Below are positions 15,412-23,565 of a stretch of DNA of 61,925 nucleotides, in pieces (position 1 is the first letter of the stretch; each line of letters begins with the position of its first letter). The notes below the pieces were generated by a model. It had not been told where the DNA came from, searched no databases, and worked only from the letters and a program-made list of their open reading frames with translations. A program made the position numbers and the translations under genes. Source of the DNA: Treponema zioleckii (GTDB taxonomy: Bacteria > Spirochaetota > Spirochaetia > Treponematales > Treponemataceae); contig NZ_JPUF01000012.1 in the NCBI RefSeq assembly GCF_014737315.1, positions 1 to 61,925 of the forward strand. Reading direction: 5' to 3'.

Positions 15412-17622
15412 ATGGATCACAATATTGAAAAACGTAAGATTTTTCTTCGGGAACGGCGACGCACTGGCAACCGTGTAACGATTGGCTTTGCCGGCATCGC
15501 AGATTTTCGTTCTTTTATCGGGCAAAAATATATTGCCGGCATGATAGAAGCTGCCGTTGATTACGACATCAACTTTATTAACATGGCAGGTGCAATAAAA
15601 TATTCTCTTTTTGATGACATAAACTTTATGAATCATTACATGAAGAATTTTAAGTTTATGAAAAGTCCGCTTGTGGACGGCCTTGTAACGTGGGCTTCAT
15701 CTCTGTGCGAATTTTTGAAGGACGACGAAGTTGTTTCGCTTTTTTCGAAGCTTCAGCCGCTTCCTATGGTTGATATTGGATATTTGGACATCCCCGGTGT
15801 TCCCAGCATACGAATAGACAACGATTCTTCGATATTGCGAATGATGCGCCATCTAATCGAAGAGCATGGCTACAAAAAATTCGCTTTTATTGGAAGTAAG
15901 TCTTCTTTGCCGCATTTGAGACGACTTGCCGCTTTCAGAAAAGCACTTTCAAAATACAATATCTCTGAGATTGAAGATGCCGTTTATCTTTCTGACTCAA
16001 TGGAAAGCGTTGACATTGGAAAAATCGTCAAAAAACTCAGCACGGCTTTTGACCTTCACGAAAAAAAAGAACTGGAAGCAATCGTTACGTCGAGCGATGT
16101 TGTTGCAGCAACCGTAATTGACGAGCTTGACAAGCTTGGAATTTCGGTGCCTGCCGACATTGCGGTAACGGGATTCAATAATCAGTACGACGGAATTTCT
16201 GCCCTCTCGCCCGTAACGAGCATTGACCTAGAATATTTTAAGCGCGGTTATGCCGCCGTAGAACTTTTGATAGACAGAATCATGCGACCGGATTTGAATT
16301 TCCGCAAATTTGAGATTCCGACGAAAATTATCGTGCGGCAGTCCTGCGGTTGTTTTGAAGAATCGATAAGTCAAATTTCCGAAGTTCATAAAATTCAGAA
16401 TAATGAAGAACTGGTGGATTTGTCGCAGTCCCAGGAAAGCGAGCTTGATATTCGGAAAAAAATCTTCCTGAAGATAAAGTCGATTTTTGTGCAGGAAAGT
16501 GACGAATCCATAAAATCGCTGGTTGATGCATTTTTTACTGATTTTTTTATTGCGAATGATTCCAAAAAGATGCTCGTCTGGTTCAGGAATTTTATTCAGA
16601 AAGAAAGAAAACAGAAGAAAATCGATAACAATATGATTCAGCAAAGAATCACAAAGTTGCGCACCACGCTTTTGCCGCTTGTTCAGGAAAACGTTGAACT
16701 CACGCAAAAGTTGGAAACGGTTTTGCACCAGATGCGGACGTTGATTTCTGTTTTTATTGATTATGACTTGTTGACGAACGGCGACCGCCCGTACATGGTG
16801 AACAGCATTTCGAAGATTGCGATTAGTTTTGCCGCGGCAACCTCCAAAAAACAGATTTTTGAGGCGTTAAAATTCCATCTCCTCGATTTGGAAATTCCTG
16901 GCGTAATTCTTGCGCTGGAAAATACGATGACGCTGGATTTGGCTCAGAGCGCGGTTGAGTTGATTGTTCCGGAGCCGGACGAAATTATGCGTGTCGCGAT
17001 TCCAAAATTCATTCAGAGCCCGGAGCTGTTCCCTAAAAAAATCTTTCCGCGTAACCGTCGCTACTCAATGATGCTGGAAGTGCTTTTTCACGAGAATCAT
17101 TATTTTGGTTACGCGTTTTTGGAAATGGGCACTCAGAATATTGCGATTTACGACACTGTAAGGCTGCTTTTGAGCAACGCGCTGTATCCGATTTTTCTAA
17201 AAAAAGAAAGCGATGTAAGAAGCCGGGCTTTTGAGGCCCAGTATGCGGGAATTTTGCCTATTGCGCAGTCAGACGGAACCAACGCGATAATTTTTCGCGA
17301 AGGAATAACCGCAAAACGGATTATCGACTATCTTCTCGAACACATTGGCGAGATGAGCGATTTGGACAAAATGGCTACTGACATGGGAGTGAGCAAAAGT
17401 TATTTGATGCGGCGCACGAAACTGCTAACTTCCTACACGATTCAGGAATTGCACGAAAAACTCCGCATTGAGCAGGCGAAGAACTTGCTTTTGCTTCAGG
17501 GGCTTTCTCTTGGCGAAGTGAGCGAACGTCTCGGATTCAAGAGCCAGAACTACTTTTCTACCGTGTTCAAAAAGAATACCGGTCTTCCGCCCGCAACGTG
17601 GGTAAAACGCAACAAGGGATAA
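15412..17622 (+). CDS. AraC-family regulator with LacI-like sensor domain
   Basis: A 736-residue cytosolic transcription regulator. Residues about 20-315 form a periplasmic-binding-protein-like sugar sensor of the LacI/GalR type (VTIGFAGIADFRS, KFAFIGSKSSLPHLRR, AVTGFNNQYDG). A middle region of about 300 residues includes a helical stretch and a GAF-like part. The last 100 residues are an AraC DNA-binding domain (SDLDKMATDMGVSKSYL and GEVSERLGFKSQNYFSTVFKK). No signal or membrane segment is present. It lies beside KDG kinase (convergent), which fits a role in uronate or other sugar control. The ligand is unknown. A second, larger regulator of similar plan lies at 33689. Confidence 0.87.
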   Translation: MDHNIEKRKIFLRERRRTGNRVTIGFAGIADFRSFIGQKYIAGMIEAAVDYDINFINMAGAIKYSLFDDINFMNHYMKNFKFMKSPLVDGLVTWASSLCEFLKDDEVVSLFSKLQPLPMVDIGYLDIPGVPSIRIDNDSSILRMMRHLIEEHGYKKFAFIGSKSSLPHLRRLAAFRKALSKYNISEIEDAVYLSDSMESVDIGKIVKKLSTAFDLHEKKELEAIVTSSDVVAATVIDELDKLGISVPADIAVTGFNNQYDGISALSPVTSIDLEYFKRGYAAVELLIDRIMRPDLNFRKFEIPTKIIVRQSCGCFEESISQISEVHKIQNNEELVDLSQSQESELDIRKKIFLKIKSIFVQESDESIKSLVDAFFTDFFIANDSKKMLVWFRNFIQKERKQKKIDNNMIQQRITKLRTTLLPLVQENVELTQKLETVLHQMRTLISVFIDYDLLTNGDRPYMVNSISKIAISFAAATSKKQIFEALKFHLLDLEIPGVILALENTMTLDLAQSAVELIVPEPDEIMRVAIPKFIQSPELFPKKIFPRNRRYSMMLEVLFHENHYFGYAFLEMGTQNIAIYDTVRLLLSNALYPIFLKKESDVRSRAFEAQYAGILPIAQSDGTNAIIFREGITAKRIIDYLLEHIGEMSDLDKMATDMGVSKSYLMRRTKLLTSYTIQELHEKLRIEQAKNLLLLQGLSLGEVSERLGFKSQNYFSTVFKKNTGLPPATWVKRNKG

Positions 17623-17654
17623 AAAAAACTCCACCCGCTTGAGTGGAGTTTTTT
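17623..17654. terminator. Bidirectional terminator
   Basis: A perfect 12-bp stem AAAAAACTCCAC/GTGGAGTTTTTT surrounds an 8-nt loop, between the regulator and the facing KDG kinase gene. Confidence 0.9.
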
Positions 17655-17656
17655 GC

Positions 17657-17717
17657 GGTGGTTTCGATTGGAGTTCAACCACCAAGTATGTTCGAGAAAC
17701 TGTTTTGCAGTTTCTCG
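17657..17717. repeat. Two palindromes of dispersed families
   Basis: GGTGGTT/AACCACC (17657-17683) matches the core of the terminator at 3988-4022. CGAGAAACTG/CAGTTTCTCG with loop TTTTG (17693-17717) resembles the hairpin at 61860-61883. Confidence 0.6.
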
Positions 17718-17738
17718 TTAGCTAACTTGCGAAACAAA

Positions 17739-18764
17739 TTAGCGTTGGATTCGTCCAGAACCGTCGCCACCTGCGAGCTTGTTAACCTCGTCCTCAGAAA
17801 CCATGTTGTAGTCTCCGATGATTGAGTGCTTCAAGCAAGATGCTGCAACTGCCCAGTTGATAGAATCCTGAGTGTTCATTCCTTTGAGCTGTGAGTGGAT
17901 GAGACCGCCACCGAATGAGTCTCCGCCACCTACGCGGTCAACGATAACCATGTCATACTGTTTTGAGAATGCATAGTCTTTGTCGTCGCAGTAGAGAAGA
18001 GCCTGCCAAAGGTTGCGGTTTGCGTTGATTGAAGTGCGCAAAGTGATAGCAACTTTCTTGAATCCGAATTTTTCTTTGAGCTGGCGAGCAACTGAAAGGT
18101 ATCCGTCGTTGTTGAGTTCACCCTTAGTTGTGTCTGTTCCTTCAGATTTGATTCCGAATACGTCGTTAGCATCATCCTCGTTAGAGATACAAACGTCAAC
18201 GTATTTACAGATTTCTGACATTGCTGCACGAGCTTCGTCTTTTGTCCAGAGCTTTCCGCGGTAGTTAAGGTCACAAGAAGTTGTAACGCCCATCTCGCGT
18301 GCAGTTTTGCAAGCTTCGATACAAGCCTGAACCATGTTTGGTCCCAAAGCTGGTGTGATTCCAGTGATGTGGAACCATTTAGCGTCCTTCAAGATTTCTT
18401 TCCAGTTGAATTCTTCTGGTTTTGCGAGCTGAATAGAAGAGCCTGCACGGTCGTAAACGCATTTTGAACCACGCTGAGAAGCTCCTTTCTCGTTATAGTA
18501 GATACCAACGCGTGGACCACCACGAACGATGTACTCTGTGTGAACTCCGTATTTGCGGAGAGAGTTTACGGCTGCCTGTCCGATTTCGTGTGTTGGAAGT
18601 TTTGTTACAAAGTAAGATTCCTCTCCATAGTTAGCGAGAGAAACAGAAACGTTAGCTTCTCCACCACCGAAAGTTGTTGTCATTGAATCTACCTGTACGA
18701 AGCGGTAGTAATCTGCCGGCTGAATGCGAAGCATAACTTCACCAAAAGTAACTACTTTTGCCAT
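17739..18764 (-). CDS. kdgK: 2-keto-3-deoxygluconate kinase (PfkB family)
   Basis: A 341-residue sugar kinase of the PfkB/ribokinase family. The N-terminus KVVTFGEVMLRIQPADYYRF and the sugar-binding GGGEANVSVSLANYG are typical of 2-keto-3-deoxygluconate kinases. The catalytic motif near the C-terminus reads DRVGGGDSFGGG, with GGGD for the usual GAGD and the base Asp kept. It would phosphorylate KDG, the product of hexuronate breakdown, before aldolase cleavage. This fits the pectinesterase and tagaturonate reductase in the window. AGGAG precedes the ATG. The promoter has a palindrome in its spacer (18800-18817), so repression is likely. Related keto-sugar kinases cannot be fully ruled out. 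Confidence 0.85.
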   Translation of the reverse strand: MAKVVTFGEVMLRIQPADYYRFVQVDSMTTTFGGGEANVSVSLANYGEESYFVTKLPTHEIGQAAVNSLRKYGVHTEYIVRGGPRVGIYYNEKGASQRGSKCVYDRAGSSIQLAKPEEFNWKEILKDAKWFHITGITPALGPNMVQACIEACKTAREMGVTTSCDLNYRGKLWTKDEARAAMSEICKYVDVCISNEDDANDVFGIKSEGTDTTKGELNNDGYLSVARQLKEKFGFKKVAITLRTSINANRNLWQALLYCDDKDYAFSKQYDMVIVDRVGGGDSFGGGLIHSQLKGMNTQDSINWAVAASCLKHSIIGDYNMVSEDEVNKLAGGDGSGRIQR

Positions 18765-18794
18765 GATTAGTCTCCTAAAAAAATAATACTAAAA

Positions 18795-18823
18795 ATATTA
18801 TCAAATTCTAATTTGATTATCAA
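18795..18823 (-). promoter_or_regulatory. kdgK promoter with operator in the spacer
   Basis: On the minus strand TTGATA (18823-18818) and TAATAT (18800-18795) are 17 nt apart. The spacer plus one base is a perfect palindrome, ATCAAATT-AG-AATTTGAT (18800-18817), well placed for a repressor to block RNA polymerase. Confidence 0.65.
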
Positions 18824-18860
18824 TGAATAGCCAAACCAACTTTTTACTAATCCCGTACTT

Positions 18861-19436
18861 TTATATTGTTTGATACATAAAGATGCAGCCTTCGTCATAT
18901 TTGGGTTTTACGTGTTGCTGTACGAATTTTTCCTGGCTTTGAGGCAGACGGGTAAATCCCATTGTTTTGTAATGCGAAATGAGTTTTTCTTCGGGGAGAG
19001 CATAAATGTAAAGCGAATAAACGCCGACATATTTTGCGATTTTGTAAACTAGTGGCATGACGAATGAACGAAAAATATATTTTCCCAAACCTTCGACTTC
19101 AGGGTGCTTTTTTTTGTAAAGTACGTTTACGGCGAAATTTGAAAGTTCAATTGCTGGATAAGAATCAAAACTGTCGTTCTTCACTTGAATTGTAATCAAG
19201 CCCGTTCTTAACGAAAAATATCCGACGAGTTCACGTGTAACAGTGTCTTTTACTAGATAAGTTCTGGCTAGACCTGTATTTTCGTCGTGTTCAGCTGCTT
19301 GTTTTAAGTAGTATTCCAAGCCCTTTCCCTTTTCGTTTGCCTCAAATTCTGCAATCAAATCTATATTCTCGCTTGAATCGTAAAGTTGCTCAACCGAGAG
19401 CAAAACTGTGTCTTCAATGGATAGCTCTTCAATCAT
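18861..19436 (-). CDS. GNAT-like acetyltransferase, possible toxin
   Basis: A 191-residue protein with a GNAT-like layout: YLVKDTVTRELVGYFSLRTG in the central sheet, a helix after HPEVEGLGKYIF where the acetyl-CoA loop would be, and YIYALPEEKLISHYKTMGF near the C-terminus, as in many N-acetyltransferases. The ATG at 19436 overlaps the stop of the 62-residue gene upstream (ATGA), and AGGCGG serves as ribosome site. The pair layout of a small charged protein followed by a GNAT enzyme recalls acetyltransferase toxin-antitoxin systems, but the upstream protein is not a known antitoxin family, so this is only a suggestion. It could be an ordinary acetyltransferase. Confidence 0.6.
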   Translation of the reverse strand: MIEELSIEDTVLLSVEQLYDSSENIDLIAEFEANEKGKGLEYYLKQAAEHDENTGLARTYLVKDTVTRELVGYFSLRTGLITIQVKNDSFDSYPAIELSNFAVNVLYKKKHPEVEGLGKYIFRSFVMPLVYKIAKYVGVYSLYIYALPEEKLISHYKTMGFTRLPQSQEKFVQQHVKPKYDEGCIFMYQTI

Positions 19437-19621
19437 TGTTCCGCCTCGTGCCATTTTTTGAGCATCTCTCTGTCTTTTTCATGCTCCTTTGTAAGCCATG
19501 CCTCAAATTCGGCGCAGTCTTTGTCGAGTTGCGTAAAGTCCGGGCGCGGTGTGTTTTTAATTATGTTCCACGCTTCAGATGCATCGAGCATTTCTTGATA
19601 TTCTTTCGTGATTACCCGCAT
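19433..19621 (-). CDS. Small charged protein paired with GNAT gene
   Basis: A 62-residue acidic, helical protein (MRVITKEYQEMLDASEAWN...KKWHEAEQ) with no recognised family. A GGGAGG ribosome site precedes the ATG, and a TTGCAA/TATAAT promoter with a 17-nt spacer lies upstream. Its stop overlaps the GNAT gene start by 4 nt, so the two are translationally coupled. A partner or antitoxin role is possible from the layout only. Confidence 0.6.
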   Translation of the reverse strand: MRVITKEYQEMLDASEAWNIIKNTPRPDFTQLDKDCAEFEAWLTKEHEKDREMLKKWHEAEQ

Positions 19622-19651
19622 AAATGCCTCCCTTCGATAGATTTCACTTTA

Positions 19652-19680
19652 ATTATAATCCTGAGAATTTGTTATTGCAA
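19652..19680 (-). promoter_or_regulatory. Promoter of the small protein/GNAT pair
   Basis: On the minus strand TTGCAA (19680-19675) and a perfect TATAAT (19657-19652) are 17 nt apart, about 30 nt before the first start codon. Confidence 0.7.
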
Positions 19681-19717
19681 TTGAAGCGGGGTGATAGTCA
19701 CTTGCTTAAGTTTGATT

Positions 19718-19723
19718 TATAAT
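19718..19723 (+). promoter_or_regulatory. -10 box of hisG
   Basis: A perfect TATAAT with a weak TAGTCA 17 nt upstream. The leader to the hisG ATG is about 65 nt and ends in a strong AAGGAG. Confidence 0.5.
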
Positions 19724-19794
19724 AGGGCTTCGTGCCGTTTTTGCGGCGAATAAAAATCCACGGAATTTGTGGAAGATGAAAAAGGAGTACCAAA

Positions 19795-20667
19795 ATGGAA
19801 AAGTTACGCATTTTATTGGCTAAAGGAAGAATTTATGAGTCTGTTTATTCACTTTTAAGTGACGTAGGTATTTCCATCCATCTTCCTGACAGAACTTATT
19901 TTCCGACGACAAATCAGGACGACTTGGCTTTTCAGGTTGTAAAGCCTCAGATTACGAGCGCGCTTCTTGCAGGAAACAAAGCTGACATCGGTTTTTCTGG
20001 TAAGGACTGGGTTTACGAGAACGGCGTTGAGGATAAGGTTGAAGAAATCATGGATTTGGGATTTGACCCGGTTAGAATCGTTGCCGCAATTCCGAATACA
20101 GTTGATTATGACGGCCTATTGAAGAATCCTGTTACGATTGCCACTGAATACCAGAATCTTAGCCGCAAGTGGATTAGCGAGAAAAAAATTGACGGGACTA
20201 TTTTCCGCACCTGGGGAACGAGCGAAGGTTTCGTTCGCGACAGCGAGGATTCTCTTGCGCAGGTTCTTATTGACAACACTTCAACTGGCTCTAGTCTCCG
20301 CGCGAACAACCTCAAGATTGTAGACACTCTTATGACGTCTTCAACACGGCTTTACGCTTCAAAAGAGGCTATGAAGAATCCTGAGAAAAAGCAGAAAATC
20401 ATGGAGCTTAAGATGCTCTTTGAGTCTGTCTTGAACGCACGAAGTCGCGTTATGCTCGAAATGAACGTCGCAAAAGACAAATTCGACGCGCTCATAAAAG
20501 GCATTCCGTCTATGAAAAGCCCTACGGTTTCGCCGCTTTTCGGGGATGATGGCTACGCCGTAAAAATCGCCGTAAAAAAGAGCGAGGTTCCGACACTTTT
20601 GCCAAAGTTGCAGTCGCTGGGAGCCACGGATATTCTTGAATACGAGCTTCGAAAGGTAATGCTGTAA
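19795..20667 (+). CDS. hisG: ATP phosphoribosyltransferase, long form
   Basis: This enzyme condenses ATP and PRPP in the first committed step of histidine synthesis. The 290-residue length and a C-terminal regulatory domain (VSPLFGDDGYAVKIAVKK onward) mark the long, histidine-inhibited form. The PRPP site is seen in DNTSTGSSLRANNL, and the N-terminus LRILLAKGRIYESV is typical. A strong AAGGAG lies before the ATG. No other his gene is near, so it stands alone here; the rest of the pathway, if present, must be elsewhere. The next 277 bp hold a large fold-back element. Confidence 0.92.
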   Translation: MEKLRILLAKGRIYESVYSLLSDVGISIHLPDRTYFPTTNQDDLAFQVVKPQITSALLAGNKADIGFSGKDWVYENGVEDKVEEIMDLGFDPVRIVAAIPNTVDYDGLLKNPVTIATEYQNLSRKWISEKKIDGTIFRTWGTSEGFVRDSEDSLAQVLIDNTSTGSSLRANNLKIVDTLMTSSTRLYASKEAMKNPEKKQKIMELKMLFESVLNARSRVMLEMNVAKDKFDALIKGIPSMKSPTVSPLFGDDGYAVKIAVKKSEVPTLLPKLQSLGATDILEYELRKVML

Positions 20668-20680
20668 TAAGGGGTGATAT

Positions 20681-20900
20681 AAAGACACCCTGCTGGGACT
20701 TCCGCATTATAAACTTACAGGGGTAAAAATCTGATGGGCGTTCGTTGCGGTGTTTCACAAAAATGATGGCTGACCGTAAGCGGTATCCGACTCCCTTCGG
20801 TCGCGAACGGTCAGAATCATTTTTGTGTCCCACCTCCACTACCGCCCATCAGATTTTTAGTCTGCTTGTTCATAATGTGTAATCTCTGTCGGGTGCCTTT
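20681..20900. repeat. Long imperfect inverted repeat (fold-back element)
   Basis: Two arms of about 100 bp face each other around a centre near 20795. Exact blocks include AAAAATCTGATGGGCG with CGCCCATCAGATTTTT, CACAAAAATGAT with ATCATTTTTGTG, and CTGACCG with CGGTCAG; the outer ends (GACACCCTGCTGGGA against TCTCTGTCGGGTGCC) also pair. It fills most of the hisG-MATE gap and holds no ORF of note. Confidence 0.8.
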
Positions 20901-20944
20901 ATTGAACGAGACATAAATCTGTAAATCTGTAAAATAATAGAATT

Positions 20945-22312
20945 ATGTCTTCTATTATTTCTGTTGAAAGAAAACAATTTTACAAATCACTTTTTATAAT
21001 CGTCGCGCCGATTGCGGTGCAGAACTTACTGTCTTCGTTGGTGAACTCGCTCGATGTGTTCATGCTTGGATTCGTTGGGCAGACAGCAATCGCGTCGGTT
21101 TATCTTGCAAATCAGGTTCAGTTCATTCTTAATCTTTTTTACATTGGGCTTGCTTCCGGGCTTACGATGCTCACGTCGCAGTACTGGGGGCGAAAAGACA
21201 TAAAATCACTTCAAATCCTTACGGGAACGGCTTTGCGGATTTCTTGCAGCGCGGGATTCATCTTTTTTATTGCGACTGCGTTTTTTTCAAAACCGATAAT
21301 GCATGTTTTTACGAACGATATTTCTCTTATCGAAAATGGTTCTCTTTATCTTAGGACGGTGAGCCTGTCGTATTTTTTTATGGCGATTTCTCAGGTTTAT
21401 CAGGGAATGCTGAAAAGCGTTGAGCACGTAAAAACTGCCATGACGACCACTGTAATCGCGTTGGCTCTTAACATGGTTCTGAATGCCACGTTTATCTTTG
21501 GCTGGTTCGGTTTGCCAAAGCTCGGAATCAAAGGAATTGCCCTTGCCACCGTGATTGCGCGCGGTGTTGAGGTTGTGATTTGCATTTGTGCGGGGCTAAG
21601 AATAAAAGACGTGAAGATTACGCCGTCTTGCCTGTTCATGCATAGCAAAATTCTTGCAAGTGATTTCTTTAAGTATTCCCTTCCCGCTCTTGGAAATGAG
21701 TTTGTGTGGGGAGCTGCGTTTGCAACGTATTCCGTGATTCTCGGTCATTTGGGCGAGGATATCGTTGCTGCGAATTCCGTTGTGAATGTTGCAAGAAACC
21801 TTGCGAGCGTGGTTTGCTTTGGAATGGCTTATGGCGGAGCGATTCTTTTGGGCAAGCAGATGGGCGAAGGAAATCTTGAAAAGGCGAAGAGAAATGCCAA
21901 CAGGCTTGTTGTGAGCACGATTGTCGCCGGTGTGATTTGCGGCGGAATTATGCTGTGCCTGCGTCCGATTTTGCCGTTCGTTTCCGAGCTGACCGAAACT
22001 GCCGAATATTTCCGCAATATTCTTTTGTATATTAATTCTTATTCTCTTATTGGTGCCACGGTAAACACTGTTATAATCTGCGGAGTTTTCCGTGCCGGCG
22101 GAGACTCAAAATTCGGATTTTTTATTGATTCGATTTCAATGTGGTGTGTGTCGATTCCGCTGGGCTGTATAGCCGCCTTTGTGTTAAAGCTTCCGCCACT
22201 TTGGGTGTATTTCGTTCTTTTCTTGGACGAATTTGAAAAAATGCCATTCGTAATCATTCACTTTTTAAAAGGTAAATGGCTAAAAAACATCACGAGGGAA
22301 GTGGCCGACTGA
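20945..22312 (+). CDS. MATE-family exporter
   Basis: A 455-residue inner-membrane protein with about twelve hydrophobic helices arranged as two similar halves. The N-terminal half has IVAPIAVQNLLSSLVNSLDVFMLGFVG and the second half VWGAAFATYSVILGHLGED, both typical of the multidrug and toxin extrusion family. It would export drugs or metabolites using an ion gradient. There is no ribosome site; TAAAAT lies 9 nt before the ATG, so a very short or absent leader is possible. Substrates cannot be read from sequence. Confidence 0.9.
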   Translation: MSSIISVERKQFYKSLFIIVAPIAVQNLLSSLVNSLDVFMLGFVGQTAIASVYLANQVQFILNLFYIGLASGLTMLTSQYWGRKDIKSLQILTGTALRISCSAGFIFFIATAFFSKPIMHVFTNDISLIENGSLYLRTVSLSYFFMAISQVYQGMLKSVEHVKTAMTTTVIALALNMVLNATFIFGWFGLPKLGIKGIALATVIARGVEVVICICAGLRIKDVKITPSCLFMHSKILASDFFKYSLPALGNEFVWGAAFATYSVILGHLGEDIVAANSVVNVARNLASVVCFGMAYGGAILLGKQMGEGNLEKAKRNANRLVVSTIVAGVICGGIMLCLRPILPFVSELTETAEYFRNILLYINSYSLIGATVNTVIICGVFRAGGDSKFGFFIDSISMWCVSIPLGCIAAFVLKLPPLWVYFVLFLDEFEKMPFVIIHFLKGKWLKNITREVAD

Positions 22313-22384
22313 TATTTTAGAGAGTCGGTTTTAACTCCGTTTTGGCATGGGTGGAGCTATGCAACGGACTTGTTGGAACAGACT

Positions 22385-23176
22385 CTATAGATTCTGTATT
22401 TCTTCTTCGGTAAGACCTGTAATTTTTGCCACTTGTGCTACTGAAAGACCTAGAGCAAGTGCATTACGTGCTGCTTCGGTCCTACCTTCGACTCTGCCTT
22501 CTGCCCTGCCCTGCCGTCGCACATCCATATCGTGGAGATTCCAAGCCATGTACTCGTTTACAAATGATTGTTCAAATTTCTTTGTCTGTACCATATTTGC
22601 AATCCTCCTTGTTAAATCTGATTCGGCTTTATTGTTCTTTACGAACGAAAGAAACTCTTTTATTTCTGCATCGTCTTCCTTTTCGTAAGCGGACGCATTA
22701 AAGACGATATGATGAGCCTGGTCGTTGAAATCAATTCTTTCGTCTTCTTTGCAGGTTCGCTCAAAGGTGTAAATCGGTAAATCTGCATTAAATGGGTCGT
22801 CAAGGCAAATAAATAGGATGTAACTTTCTTTTAACGTAGAATAATCCGAGCCTTTCATAAGACTGTCAATATCGAGCATTGACTGATAATAGCGGGTACG
22901 TTTGCCGATATTTGAAATCTTGTATGACTGGCATTCTACGTCAAAAACCCTGTCGCTGTCTGCAACGTACACGTCAAGGCGCACTCCCTTTTTGGTATAA
23001 AAAGGTGTGATTGATTTCTGCAGTTCAGGATATTCGACGTGATCGATTTTTATTCGCAAAAGACGTTCAAGAACGCCCTTGCAAATTTCCGCATCCATCA
23101 TCACTGCACCGAACATAAAATCATCAGAAAATACAAGCTCTTCAACAGGTTTGATTTCGCGTCTCGTTGCTTTCAT
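22385..23176 (-). CDS. Rpn-like PD-(D/E)XK nuclease-family protein
   Basis: A 263-residue member of the family first described as recombination-promoting nucleases and related to transposase-like PD-(D/E)XK proteins. The core is GVRLDVYVADSDRVFDVECQ, with the acidic residue and the ExQ motif. The C-terminal part has Arg/Glu/Gly repeats (RRQGRAEGRVEGRTEAA) followed by a short helix-turn-helix-like tail (LSVAQVAKITGLTEEEI), as is common in this family. Such genes are often multicopy in treponeme genomes. It has no ribosome site but a TACAAT box 7 nt before the ATG. The cellular role is not settled. Confidence 0.85.
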   Translation of the reverse strand: MKATRREIKPVEELVFSDDFMFGAVMMDAEICKGVLERLLRIKIDHVEYPELQKSITPFYTKKGVRLDVYVADSDRVFDVECQSYKISNIGKRTRYYQSMLDIDSLMKGSDYSTLKESYILFICLDDPFNADLPIYTFERTCKEDERIDFNDQAHHIVFNASAYEKEDDAEIKEFLSFVKNNKAESDLTRRIANMVQTKKFEQSFVNEYMAWNLHDMDVRRQGRAEGRVEGRTEAARNALALGLSVAQVAKITGLTEEEIQNL

Positions 23177-23183
23177 AAAAATT

Positions 23184-23189
23184 ATTGTA
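23184..23189 (-). promoter_or_regulatory. -10 box of the Rpn-like gene, leaderless
   Basis: TACAAT on the minus strand lies 7 nt before the ATG at 23176. A weak TACACA lies 17 nt further upstream. Confidence 0.4.
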
Positions 23190-23478
23190 CTCTAGATTTT
23201 CTGCTTTGTGTAGCGAGCTACTTGCTCTGGCTGAATTTTAAAGTTTGGATAGTGTAGTAATTTATAAATTTGGCGTTATAAAAATTCAGATATTTTGCGC
23301 AAAATCTCTAAAATGTCTATAAAATGACAGAAAAATCTGACTTAAAAATATAAAAAATGGTATTTTTATATAATATTTTGAATTATAAGGGGGTCGGTAT
23401 TAAAAATAAGTTAAATCAATTTTATAAAATCCTATTTTTTAAACAAAAAATGTCTTTTTTTATATGTTAAACCACTTT

Positions 23479-23507
23479 TTGACTGTTTATATTAGTCTTA
23501 ATAAAAT
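23479..23507 (+). promoter_or_regulatory. Promoter of the pectinesterase gene
   Basis: TTGACT (23479-23484) and TAAAAT (23502-23507) are 17 nt apart, leaving a leader of about 50 nt. The rest of 23190-23565 is AT-rich with no gene seen. Confidence 0.65.
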
Positions 23508-23565
23508 CGGAATAATTCAAAATACGGGGATTTTGGATTTTAACGAATACAAAAAGGGGTATTTT

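Noticed and set aside
22347-22701. Plus-strand ORFs opposite the Rpn-like gene
   Set aside because: They overlap a well-supported gene, and their Cys/Arg-rich translations look like shadow frames.
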